Source: Gordius sp. MW1 (lineage: Eukaryota; Nematomorpha; Gordioida; Gordea; Gordiidae). Taken from it: a stretch of 64,000 nucleotides of DNA. Below the pieces are notes generated by a model that saw nothing but the letters and a program-made list of their open reading frames with translations, had not been told where the DNA came from and made no database searches. The DNA is taken from the NCBI GenBank assembly GCA_964036665.1, contig OZ038531.1, positions 11,718,168 through 11,782,167 on the forward strand, in the 5' to 3' direction. Below are positions 52,801 to 64,000 of the stretch, one piece after another; the stretch's first letter is position 1; every line of letters begins with the position of its first letter. The position numbers were made by a program, and so were the translations under genes.

Positions 52801-53735
52801 AATCTAAAAACTATTACTTTGAAATCATAATCGCATAGAGCAGTTTTCAAAAATTAAGCACTCACGTTGCGATACAACAAACTAAGCGCAACAATAAAAC
52901 GTTGTCTTTTGTCAAAATGATAGTTCTCGCAGCTTAAAACCTCTTTTCAGAAGTCAATCGAGGATAATAGGATTCTCAAATTGGCTTACTTTTATATATT
53001 TTTTCATGCTCTTTCACATAGAATCGAAAAAAAAAAATATTTTTACCTCAAAATTTTTCACATATTTTTCTTTGAACCGTATTCATCCCGATGAAAGTTG
53101 TCGTTTTCAGACGTGGTTTCGATGATAAAAAGTAAAAATTTATCAGAATCTGAAAACTATTACTTTGAAATCATGATCGCATAGAGCTATTTTCAAAAAT
53201 TAAGCACTAACGTTGCGATACAACAAACTAATCGCAACAATAAAACGTTGTCTTTTGTAAAAATGATAGTTCTCGCAGCTTAAAACCTCTTTTCGGAAGT
53301 AAATCGAGGATAATAGGATTCTCAAATTGGCTTACTTTTATATATTTTTTCATGCTCTTTCACATAGAATCGAAAAAAGTAAATATTTTTACCTCAAAAT
53401 TTTTCACATATTTTTCTTTGAACCGTATTCATCCGATGAAAGTTGTCGTTTTCAGACGTGGTTTCGATGATAAAAAGTAAAAATTTATCAGAATCTGAAA
53501 ACTATTACTTTGAAATCATGATCGCATAGAGCTATTTTCAAAAATTAAGCACTAACGTTGCGATACAACAAACTAATCGCAACAATAAAACGTTGTCTTT
53601 TGTCAAAATGATAGTTCTCGCAGCTTAAAACCTCTTTTCGGAAGTAAATCGAGGATAATAGGATTCTCAAATTGGCTTACTTTTATATATTTTTTTACGC
53701 TCTTTTACATAGAATCGAAAAAAATAAATATTTTT
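46840..53735. repeat. 3446-bp (ten-monomer) tandem duplication
   Basis: Copy 1 runs from about 46840 to 50285 and copy 2 from about 50286 to 53735. Matching private variants at 3446 bp are ACGATGCG (47009 and 50455), CATAGAATCAAAAAAAAT (near 47855 and 51301), TACCTTAAAATTT (near 48223 and 51669), GCAGTTATCAAAA (near 48706 and 52152), GATAAAAGTTG (near 49299 and 52745) and TTTTGTAAAAATG (near 49807 and 53254). The internal junction lies between TCTTTTACATAG (near 50256) and AAAAATTTTCAC (near 50293), a hybrid monomer formed by the crossover. Differences between copies are few, for example ATCATCATCGC near 50759 and CATCCCGATG near 53086. Confidence 0.9.
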
Positions 53736-54686
53736 ACCTCAAAATCTTTCACATATTTTTCTTTGAATCGTATTCATCCGATAAAAGTTGTCGTTTTCAG
53801 ACGTGGTGATCCCAAGTAAAAATTTATCAGAATCTAAAAACTATTACTTTGAAATCATAATCGCATAGAGCAGTTTTCAAAAATTAAGCACTCACGTTGC
53901 GATACAACAAACTAAGCGCAACAATAAAACGTTGTCTTTTGTCAAAATGATAGTTCTCGCAGCTTAAAACCTCTTTTCAGAAGTCAATCGAGGATAATAG
54001 GATTCTCAAATTGGCTTACTTTTATATATTTTTTCATGCTCTTTCACATAGAATCGAAAAAAAAAATATTTTTACCTCAAAATTTTTCACATATTTTTCT
54101 TTGAACCGTATTCATCCGATGAAAGTTGTCGTTTTCAGACGTGGTTTCGATGATAAAAAGTAAAAATTTATCAGAATCTGAAAACTATTACTTTGAAATC
54201 ATGATCGCATAGAGCTATTTTCAAAAATTAAGCACTAACATTGCGATACAACAAACTAATCGCAACAATAAAACGTTGTCTTTTGTCAAAATGATAGTTC
54301 TCGCAGCTTAAAACCTCTTTTCGGAAGTAAATCGAGGATAATAGGATTCTCAAATTGGCTTACTTTTATATATTTTTTCATGCTCTTTCACATAGAATCG
54401 AAAAAAGTAAATATTTTTACCTCAAAATTTTTCACATATTTTTCTTTGAACCGTATTCATCCGATGAAAGTTGTCGTTTTCAGACGTGGTTTCGATGATA
54501 AAAAGTAAAAATTTATCAGAATCTAAAAACTATTACTTTAAAATCATGATCGCATAGAGCTATTTTCAAAAATTAAGCACTAACGTGCGATACAACAAAC
54601 TAATCGCAACAATAAAACGTTGTCTTTTGTCAAAATGATAGTTCTCGCAGCTTAAAACTTCTTTTCGGAAGTAAATCGAGGATAAT

Positions 54687-55510
54687 AGGATTCAATTGGC
54701 TTACTTTTATATATTTTTTTACGCTCTTTCACATAGAATCGAAAAAAATAAATATTTTTACCAAAAACTATTATTTTGAAATCATAATCGCATAGAGCAG
54801 TTTTCAAAAATTAAGCACTCACGTTGCGATACAACAAACTAATCGCAACAATAAAACGTTGTCTTTTGTCAAAATGAATAGTTCTGGCAGCTTAAAACCT
54901 CTTTTCGGAAGTAAATCGAGGATAATAGGATTCTCAAATTGGCTTACTTTTATATATTTTTTCATGCTCTTTCACATAGAATCGAAAAAAAAAAATATTT
55001 TTACCTCAAAATTTTTCACATATTTTTCTTTGAACCGTATTCATCCGATGAAAGTTGTCGTTTTCAGACGTGGTTTCGATGATAAAAAGTAAAAATTTAT
55101 CAGAATCTGAAAACTATTACTTTAAAATCATGATCGCATAGAGCTATTTTCAAAAATTAAGCACTAACGTGCGATACAACGAACTAATCGCAACAATAAA
55201 ACGTTGTCTTTTGTCAAAATGATAGTTCTCGCAGCTTAAAACTTCTTTTCGGAAGTAAATCGAGGATAATAGGATTCAATTGGCTTACTTTTATATATTT
55301 TTTTACGCTCTTTCACATAGAATCGAAAAAAATAAATATTTTTACCAAAAACTATTATTTTGAAATCATAATCGCATAGAGCAGTTTTCAAAAATTAAGC
55401 ACTCACGTTGCGATACAACAAACTAATCGCAACAATAAAACGTTGTCTTTTGTCAAAATGAATAGTTCTGGCAGCTTAAAACCTCTTTTCGGAAGTAAAT
55501 CGAGGATAAT
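54687..55510. repeat. Two 240-bp truncated monomers with a full monomer between (584-bp unit)
   Basis: Monomers 54687-54926 and 55271-55510 are 240 bp instead of about 345. Both lack about 103 bp between TTTTTACC and AAAAACTATT, which removes the CTCAAAA to CAGAATCT half, and both have GGATTCAATTGG, missing CTCA. A 344-bp full unit lies between them. The two share the same breakpoint at a 584-bp offset, so one deletion was followed by a local duplication. Neighbouring units also share AACGTGCGATAC, with one T lost from the hairpin-side AACGTTGCG. Confidence 0.9.
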
Positions 55511-58500
55511 AGGATTCTCAAATTGGCTTACTTTTATATATTTTTTCATGCTCTTTCACATAAAATCGAAAAAATAAATATTTTTACCTCAAAATTTTTC
55601 ACATATTTTTCTTTCGTATGCATCCGATGAAAGTTGTCGTTTTCAGACGTGGTTTCGATGATAAAAAGTAAAAATTTATCAGAATCTGAAAACTATTACT
55701 TTGAAATCATGATCGCATAATGCATTTTTGAAAAATTAAGCACTCACGTTGCGATACAACAAACTAATCGCAACAATAAAACGTTGTCTTTTGTCAAAAT
55801 GATAGTTCTCACAGCTTAAAACCTCTTTGCGGAAATCAATCGAGGATAATAGGATTCTCAAATTGGCTAACTTTTATATATTTTTTTACGCTCTTTCACA
55901 TAGAATCGAAAAAAATAAATATTTTTACCTGAAAAATTTTCACATATTTTTCTTTGAACCGTATTCATCCGATGAAAGTTGTCGTTTTCAGACGTGGTTT
56001 CTATGATCCCAAGTAAAAATTTATCAGAATCTGAAAACTATTACTTTGAAATCATGATCGCATAATGCATTTTTGAAAAATTAAGCACTCACGTTGCGAT
56101 ACAACAAACTAATCGCAACAATAAAACGTTGTCTTTTGTAAAAATGATAGTTCTCGCAGCTTAAAACCTCTTTGCGGAAATCAATCGAGGATAATAGGAT
56201 TCTCAAATTGGCTTACTTTTATATATTTTTTAACGCTCTTTCACATAGAATCGAAAAAAATAAATATTTTTACCTCAAAATCTTTCACATATTTTTCTTT
56301 GAACCGTATTCATCCGATGAAAGTTGTCGTTTTCAGAAGTGGTTTCTATGATCCCAAGTAAAAATTTATCAGAATCTAAAAACTATTATTTTGAAATCAT
56401 AATCGCATAGAGCAGTTTTCAAAAATTAAGCACTCACGTTGCGATACAACAAACTAATCGCAACAATAAAACGTTGTCTTTTGTCAAAATGAATAGTTCT
56501 GGCAGCTTAAAACCTCTTTTCGGAAGTAAATCGAGGATAATAGGATTCTCAAATTGGCTTACTTTTATATATTTTTTCATGCTCTTTCACATAAAATCGA
56601 AAAAAATAAATATTTTTACCTCAAAATTTTTCACATATTTTTCTTTCAACCGTATGCATCCGATGAAAGTTGTCGTTTTCAGACGTGGTTTCGATGATAA
56701 AAAGTAAAAATTTATCAGAATCTGAAAACTATTACTTTGAAATCATGATCGCATAATGCATTTTTGAAAAATTAAGCACTCACGTTGCGATACAACAAAC
56801 TAATCGCAACAATAAAACGTTGTCTTTTGTCAAAATGATAGTTCTCGCAGCTTAAAACCTCTTTGCGGAAATCAATCGAGGATAATAGGATTCTCAAATT
56901 GGCTAACTTTTATATATTTTTTTACGCTCTTTCACATAGAATCGAAAAAAATAAATATATTTACCTCAAAAATTTTCACATATTTTTCTTTGAACCGTAT
57001 TCATCCGATGAAAGTTGTCGTTTTCAGACGTGGTTTCTATGATCCCAAGTAAAAATTTATCAGAATCTGAAAACTATTACTTTGAAATCATGATCGCATA
57101 GAGCTATTTTCAAAAATTAAGCACTAACGTTGCGATACAAAAAACTAATCGCAACAATAAAACGTTGTCTTTTGTCAAAATGATAGTTCTCGCAGCTTAA
57201 AACCTCTTTGCGGAAGTCAATCGAGGATAATAGGATTCTCAAATTGGCTTACTTTTATATATTTTTTAACGCTCTTTCACATAGAATCGAAAAAAATAAA
57301 TATTTTTACGTCAAAATCTTTCACATATTTTTCTTTGAACCGTATTCATCCGATGAAAGTTGTCGTTTTCAGACGTGGTTTCTATGATCCCAAGTAAAAA
57401 TTTATCAGAATCTAAAAACTATTATTTTGAAATCATAATCGCATAGAGCAGTTTTCAAAAATTAAGCACTCACGTTGCGATACAACAAACTAATCGCAAC
57501 AATAAAACGTTGTCTTTTGTCAAAATGATAGTTCTCGCAGCTTAAAACCTCTTTTCAGAAGTCAATCGAGGATAATAGGATTCTCAAATTGGCTTACTTT
57601 TATATATTTTTTCATGCTCTTTCACATAGAATCGAAAAAAAAAAATATTTTTACCTCAAAATTTTTCACATATTTTTCTTTGAACCGTATTCATCCGATG
57701 AAAGTTGTCGTTTTCAGACGTGGTTTCGATGATAAAAAGTAAAAATTTATCAGAATCTGAAAACTATTACTTTGAAATCATGATCGCATAGAGCTATTTT
57801 CAAAAATTAAGCACTAACGTTGCGATACAACAAACTAATCGCAACAATAAAACGTTGTCTTTTGTCAAAATGATAGTTCTCGCAGCTTAAAACCTCTTTT
57901 CGGAAGTAAATCGAGGATAATAGGATTCTCAAATTGGCTTACTTTTATATATTTTTTCATGCTCTTTCACATAGAATCGAAAAAAGTAAATATTTTTACC
58001 TCAAAATTTTTCACATATTTTTCTTTGAACCGTATTCATCCGATGAAAGTTGTCGTTTTCAGACGTGGTTTCGATGATAAAAAGTAAAAATTTATCAGAA
58101 TCTGAAAACTATTACTTTGAAATCATGATCGCATAGAGCTATTTTCAAAAATTAAGCACTAACGTTGCGATACAACAAACTAATCGCAACAATAAAACGT
58201 TGTCTTTTGTCAAAATGAATAGTTCTGGCAGCTTAAAACCTCTTTTCGGAAGTAAATCGAGGATATTAGGATTCTCAAATTGGCTTACTTTTATATATTT
58301 TTTCATGCTCTTTCACATAAAATCGAAAAAATAAATATTTTTACCTCAAAATTTTTCACATATTTTTCTTTCGTATGCATCCGATGAAAGTTGTCGTTTT
58401 CAGACGTGGTTTCGATGATAAAAAGTAAAAATTTATCAGAATCTGAAAACTATTACTTTGAAATCATGATCGCATAATGCATTTTTGAAAAATTAAGCAC

Positions 58501-60968
58501 TCACGTTGCGATACAACAAACTAATCGCAACAATAAAACGTTGTCTTTTGTCAAAATGATAGTTCTCACAGCTTAAAACCTCTTTGCGGAAATCAATCGA
58601 GGATAATAGGATTCTCAAATTGGCTAACTTTTATATATTTTTTTACGCTCTTTCACATAGAATCGAAAAAAATAAATATTTTTACCTGAAAAATTTTCAC
58701 ATATTTTTCTTTGAACCGTATTCATCCGATGAAAGTTGTCGTTTTCAGACGTGGTTTCTATGATCCCAAGTAAAAATTTATCAGAATCTGAAAACTATTA
58801 CTTTGAAATCATGATCGCATAATGCATTTTTGAAAAATTAAGCACTCACGTTGCGATACAACAAACTAATCGCAACAATAAAACGTTGTCTTTTGTAAAA
58901 ATGATAGTTCTCGCAGCTTAAAACCTCTTTGCGGAAATCAATCGAGGATAATAGGATTCTCAAATTGGCTTACTTTTATATATTTTTTAACGCTCTTTCA
59001 CATAGAATCGAAAAAAATAAATATTTTTACCTCAAAATCTTTCACATATTTTTCTTTGAACCGTATTCATCCGATGAAAGTTGTCGTTTTCAGAAGTGGT
59101 TTCTATGATCCCAAGTAAAAATTTATCAGAATCTAAAAACTATTATTTTGAAATCATAATCGCATAGAGCAGTTTTCAAAAATTAAGCACTCACGTTGCG
59201 ATACAACAAACTAATCGCAACAATAAAACGTTGTCTTTTGTCAAAATGAATAGTTCTGGCAGCTTAAAACCTCTTTTCGGAAGTAAATCGAGGATAATAG
59301 GATTCTCAAATTGGCTTACTTTTATATATTTTTTCATGCTCTTTCACATAAAATCGAAAAAAATAAATATTTTTACCTCAAAATTTTTCACATATTTTTC
59401 TTTCAACCGTATGCATCCGATGAAAGTTGTCGTTTTCAGACGTGGTTTCTATGATCCCAAGTAAAAATTTATCAGAATCTGAAAACTATTACTTTGAAAT
59501 CATGATCGCATAATGCATTTTTGAAAAATTAAGCACTCACGTTGCGATACAACAAACTAATCGCAACAATAAAACGTTGTCTTTTGTAAAAATGATAGTT
59601 CTCGCAGCTTAAAACCTCTTTGCGGAAATCAATCGAGGATAATAGGATTCTCAAATTGGCTTACTTTTATATATTTTTTAACGCTCTTTCACATAGAATC
59701 GAAAAAAATAAATATTTTTACCTCAAAATCTTTCACATATTTTTCTTTGAACCGTATTCATCCGATGAAAGTTGTCGTTTTCAGAAGTGGTTTCTATGAT
59801 CCCAAGTAAAAATTTATTAGAATCTAAAAACTATTATTTTGAAATCATAATCGCATAGAGCAGTTTTCAAAAATTAAGCACTCACGTTGCGATACAACAA
59901 ACTAATCGCAACAATAAAACGTTGTCTTTTGTCAAAATGAATAGTTCTGGCAGCTTAAAACCTCTTTTCGGAAGTAAATCGAGGATAATAGGATTCTCAA
60001 ATTGGCTTACTTTTATATATTTTTTCATGCTCTTTCACATAAAATCGAAAAAAATAAATATTTTTACCTCAAAATTTTTCACATATTTTTCTTTCAACCG
60101 TATGCATCCGATGAAAGTTGTCGTTTTCAGACGTGGTTTCGATGATAAAAAGTAAAAATTTATCAGAATCTGAAAACTATTACTTTGAAATCATGATCGC
60201 ATAATGCATTTTTGAAAAATTAAGCACTCACGTTGCGATACAACAAACTAATCGCAACAATAAAACGTTGTCTTTTGTCAAAATGATAGTTCTCGCAGCT
60301 TAAAACCTCTTTGCGGAAATCAATCGAGGATAATAGGATTCTCAAATTGGCTAACTTTTATATATTTTTTTACGCTCTTTCACATAGAATCGAAAAAAAT
60401 AAATATATTTACCTCAAAAATTTTCACATATTTTTCTTTGAACCGTATTCATCCGATGAAAGTTGTCGTTTTCAGACGTGGTTTCTATGATCCCAAGTAA
60501 AAATTTATCAGAATCTGAAAACTATTACTTTGAAATCATGATCGCATAGAGCTATTTTCAAAAATTAAGCACTAACGTTGCGATACAAAAAACTAATCGC
60601 AACAATAAAACGTTGTCTTTTGTCAAAATGATAGTTCTCGCAGCTTAAAACCTCTTTGCGGAAGTCAATCGAGGATAATAGGATTCTCAAATTGGCTTAC
60701 TTTTATATATTTTTTAACGCTCTTTCACATAGAATCGAAAAAAATAAATATTTTTACGTCAAAATCTTTCACATATTTTTCTTTGAACCGTATTCATCCG
60801 ATGAAAGTTGTCGTTTTCAGACGTGGTTTCTATGATCCCAAGTAAAAATTTATCAGAATCTAAAAACTATTATTTTGAAATCATAATCGCATAGAGCAGT
60901 TTTCAAAAATTAAGCACTCACGTTGCGATACAACAAACTAATCGCAACAATAAAACGTTGTCTTTTGT
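55420..60968. repeat. Eight-monomer duplication with an added dimer (55420-57520 with 58178-60968)
   Basis: Offset 2757-2758 bp at first: CTTTCGTATGCATCC lacking AACC (near 55613 and 58371), ACCTGAAAAATTT (near 55928 and 58685), TTTTCAGAAGTGG (near 56331 and 59088). The offset then becomes 3448 bp after a 691-bp dimer was duplicated at 59231/59922: AAATATATTTACC (near 56954 and 60402), ATACAAAAAACTAATCG (near 57136 and 60584), TTTTTACGTCAAAATC (near 57303 and 60751). A further copy of the AAATATATTTACC unit begins near 63845 and runs off the window. Confidence 0.82.
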
Positions 60969-63900
60969 CAAAATGAATAGTTCTGGCAGCTTAAAACCTC
61001 TTTTCGGAAGTAAATCGAGGATAATAGGATTCTCAAATTGGCTTACTTTTATATATTTTTTCATGCTCTTTCACATAGAATCGAAAAAAATAAATATTTT
61101 TACCTCAAATTTTTCACATATTTTTCTTTCAACCGTATGCATCCGATGAAAGTTGTCGTTTTCAGACGTGGTTTCGATGATAAAAAGTAAAAATTTATCA
61201 GAATCAGAAAACTATTACTTTAAAATCATGATCGCATAGTGCATTTTTGAAAAATTAAGCACTCACGTTGCGATAAAACAAACTAATCGTAACAATAAAA
61301 CGTTGTCTTTTGTCAAAATGATAGTTCTCGCAGCTTAAAACCTCTTTGCGGAAGTCAATCGAGGATAATAGGATTCTCAAATTGGCTTACTTTTATATAT
61401 TTTTTAACGCTCTTTCACATAGAATCGAAAAAAATAAATATTTTTACCTCAAAATCTTTCACATATTTTTCTTTGAACCGTATTCATCCGATGAAAGTTG
61501 TCGTTTTCAGACGTGGTTTCTATGATCCCAAGTAAAAATTTATCAGAATCTAAAAACTATTATTTTGAAATCATAATCGCATAGAGCAGTTTTCAAAAAT
61601 TAAGCACTCACGTTGCGATACAACAAACTAATCGCAACAATAAAACGTTGTCTTTTGTCAAAATGAATAGTTCTGGCAGCTTAAAACCTCTTTTCGGAAG
61701 TAAATCGAGGATAATAGGATTCTCAAATTGGCTTACTTTTATATATTTTTTCATGCTCTTTCACATAGAATCGAAAAAAATAAATATTTTTACCTCAAAA
61801 TTTTTCACATATTTTTCTTTCTACCGTATGCATCCGATGAAAGGTGTCGTTTTCAGACATGGTTTCTATGATCCCAAGTAAGAATTTATCAGAATCTAAA
61901 AACTATTACTTTGAAATCATAATCGCATAGAGCAGTTTTCAAAAATTATGCACTCACGTTGCGATACAACAAACTAATCGCAACAATAAAACGTTGTCTT
62001 TTGTCAAAATGAATAGTTCCGGCAGCTTAAAACCTCTTTTCGGAAGTAAATCGAGGATAATAGGATTCTCAAATTGGCTTACTTTTATATATTTTTTCAT
62101 GCTCTTTCACATAGAATCGAAAAAAGTAAATATTTTTACCTCAAAATTTTTCACATATTTTTCTTTCAACCGTATGCATCCGATGAAAGTTGTCGTTTTC
62201 AGACGTGGTTTCGATGATAAAAATTAAAAATTTATCAGAATCAGAAAACTATTACTTTAAAATGATCGCATAGTGCATTTTTGAAAAATTAAGCACTCAC
62301 GTTGCGATACACCAAACTAATCGCAACAATAAAACGTTGTCTTTTGTCAAAATGATAGTTCTCGCAGCTTAAAACCTCTTTTCGGAAGTAAATCGAGGAT
62401 AATAGGATTCTCAAATTGGCTTACTTTTATATATTTTTTCATGCTCTTTCACATAGAAAAAAATAAATATTTTTACCTCAAAATTTTTCACATATTTTTC
62501 TTTCTACCGTATGCATCCGATGAAAGGTGTCGTTTTCAGACATGGTTTCTATGATCGCAAGTAGAAATTTGTCAGAATCTGAAAACTATTACTTTGAAAT
62601 CATGATCGCATAATGCATTTTTGAAAAATTAAGATCTCACGTTGCGATACAACAAACTAATCGCAACAATAAAACGTTGTCTTTTGTCAAAATGATAGTT
62701 CTCGCAGCTTAAAACCTCTTTGCGGAAGTCAATCGAGGATAATAGGATTCTCAAATTGGCTAACTTTTATATATTTTTTTACGCTCTTTCACATAGAATC
62801 GAAAAAAATAAATATTTTTACCTCAAAATTTTTCACATATTTTTCTTTCAACCGTATGCATCCGATGAAAGTTGTCGTTTTCAGACGTGGTTTCGATGAT
62901 AAAAAGTAAAAATTTATCAGAATCTGAAAACTATTACTTTGAAATCATGATCGCATAATGCATTTTTGAAAAATTAAGCACTCACGTTGCGATACAACAA
63001 ACTAATCGCAACAATAAAACGTTGTCTTTTGTCAAAATGATAGTTCTCGCAGCTTAAAACCTCTTTGCGGAAATCAATCGAGGATAATAGGATTCTCAAA
63101 TTGGCTTACTTTTATATATTTTTTCATGCTCTTTCACATAAAATCGAAAAAAATAAATATTTTTACCTCAAAATTTTTCACATATTTTTCTTTCAACCGT
63201 ATGCATCCGATGAAAGTTGTCGTTTTCAGACGTGGTTTCGATGATAAAAAGTAAAAATTTATCAGAATCTGAAAACTATTACTTTGAAATCATGATCGCA
63301 TAATGCATTTTTGAAAAATTAAGCACTCACGTTGCGATACACCAAACTAATCGCAACAATAAAACGTTGTCTTTTGTCAAAATGATAGTTCTCGCAGCTT
63401 AAAACCTCTTTTCGGAAGTAAATCGAGGATAATAGGATTCTCAAATTGGCTTACTTTTATATATTTTTTCATGCTCTTTCACATAAAATCGAAAAAAATA
63501 AATATTTTTACCTCAAAATTTTTCACATATTTTTCTTTCAACCGTATGCATCCGATGAAAGTTGTCGTTTTCAGACGTGGTTACGATGATAAAAAGTAAA
63601 AATTTATCAGAATCTGAAAACTATTACTTTGAAATCATGATCGCATAATGCATTTTTGAAAAATTAAGCACTCACGTTGCGATACAACAAACTAATCGCA
63701 ACAATAAAACGTTGTCTTTTGTCAAAATGATAGTTCTCGCAGCTTAAAACCTCTTTGCGGAAATCAATCGAGGATAATAGGATTCTCAAATTGGCTAACT
63801 TTTATATATTTTTTTACGCTCTTTCACATAGAATCGAAAAAAATAAATATATTTACCTCAAAAATTTTCACATATTTTTCTTTGAACCGTATTCATCCGA

Positions 63901-64000
63901 TGAAAGTTGTCGTTTTCAGACGTGGTTTCTATGATCCCAAGTAAAAATTTATCAGAATCTGAAAACTATTACTTTGAAATCATGATCGCATAGAGCTATT

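Larger units (their letters stand above)
46787..64000. repeat. Satellite array, right arm (about 50 monomers)
   Basis: The same satellite resumes after the retrotransposon in the same orientation and at the phase where it stopped, inside the ACTTTTATATATTT stretch. It continues past the end of the window. This arm is more heterogeneous than the left one. It is rich in hybrid units carrying the GGAAGTAAATCGAGG and GAGCTATTTTC variants, has several small deletions, and includes two 240-bp truncated units. No gene or unique sequence is present. The matching phase across the insertion shows that one continuous array was split by the element. Confidence 0.98.

Noticed and set aside
1..64000. Telomeric repeats, rRNA or tRNA genes
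   Set aside because: No runs of TTAGG, TTAGGG or similar, no tRNA-like cloverleaf and no conserved rRNA segments were seen. The only tRNA-related sequence is the 9-nt primer-binding site.

Overview
The whole 64 kb window is one eukaryotic satellite-DNA array, interrupted once by a short LTR retrotransposon. I see no host gene, tRNA, rRNA, CRISPR array or bacterial-type operon. The array runs off both ends of the window, so its full length is unknown.

Satellite. About 180 head-to-tail monomers of about 345 bp, all in one orientation, fill 1-44737 and 46787-64000. By hand count the consensus is about 31% GC. Three variant groups (called A, B and C here) differ at the same diagnostic positions, and many monomers are hybrids. 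Every standard monomer carries an 8-bp perfect inverted repeat with an 11-nt spacer, next to one of the most invariant stretches of the unit. The array is a patchwork of nested duplications: a 1033-bp trimer at the left edge; 7-mer and 3-mer spacings at 2.0-8 kb; a large duplication pairing about 9365-24440 with 29990-42976; a 6866-bp tandem shift inside it; a 1725-bp pentamer up to the retrotransposon; a 3446-bp decamer just right of it; and smaller duplications from 54.7 kb onward. Nearly all large length differences between copies are whole monomers (8, 3 and 1), as unequal crossing-over predicts.

Retrotransposon. 44738-46786 is a complete-looking but very short (2049 bp) LTR element on the minus strand. 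It has two direct LTRs (542 and 544 bp), a 5-bp target-site duplication, a 9-nt primer-binding site matching the 3' end of leucine tRNA, and a 12-nt polypurine tract. Its 963-bp interior is too small for gag-pol, so it must depend on proteins supplied in trans. The LTRs appear to differ only in the lengths of two G runs, so the insertion looks recent. It is absent from the related satellite segments, so it is probably younger than those duplications.

Organism. A long AT-rich satellite monomer and a tRNA-primed LTR element point to a eukaryote. An insect or other arthropod is plausible because several insects have major satellites of about 340-360 bp, but this is a weak inference. The array could be centromeric or pericentromeric heterochromatin; nothing in the sequence proves it.

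Reading frames. The many recurring 60-78 codon open frames are periodic by-products of the repeat. Those I checked begin at TTG rather than ATG, and I do not annotate them as genes.
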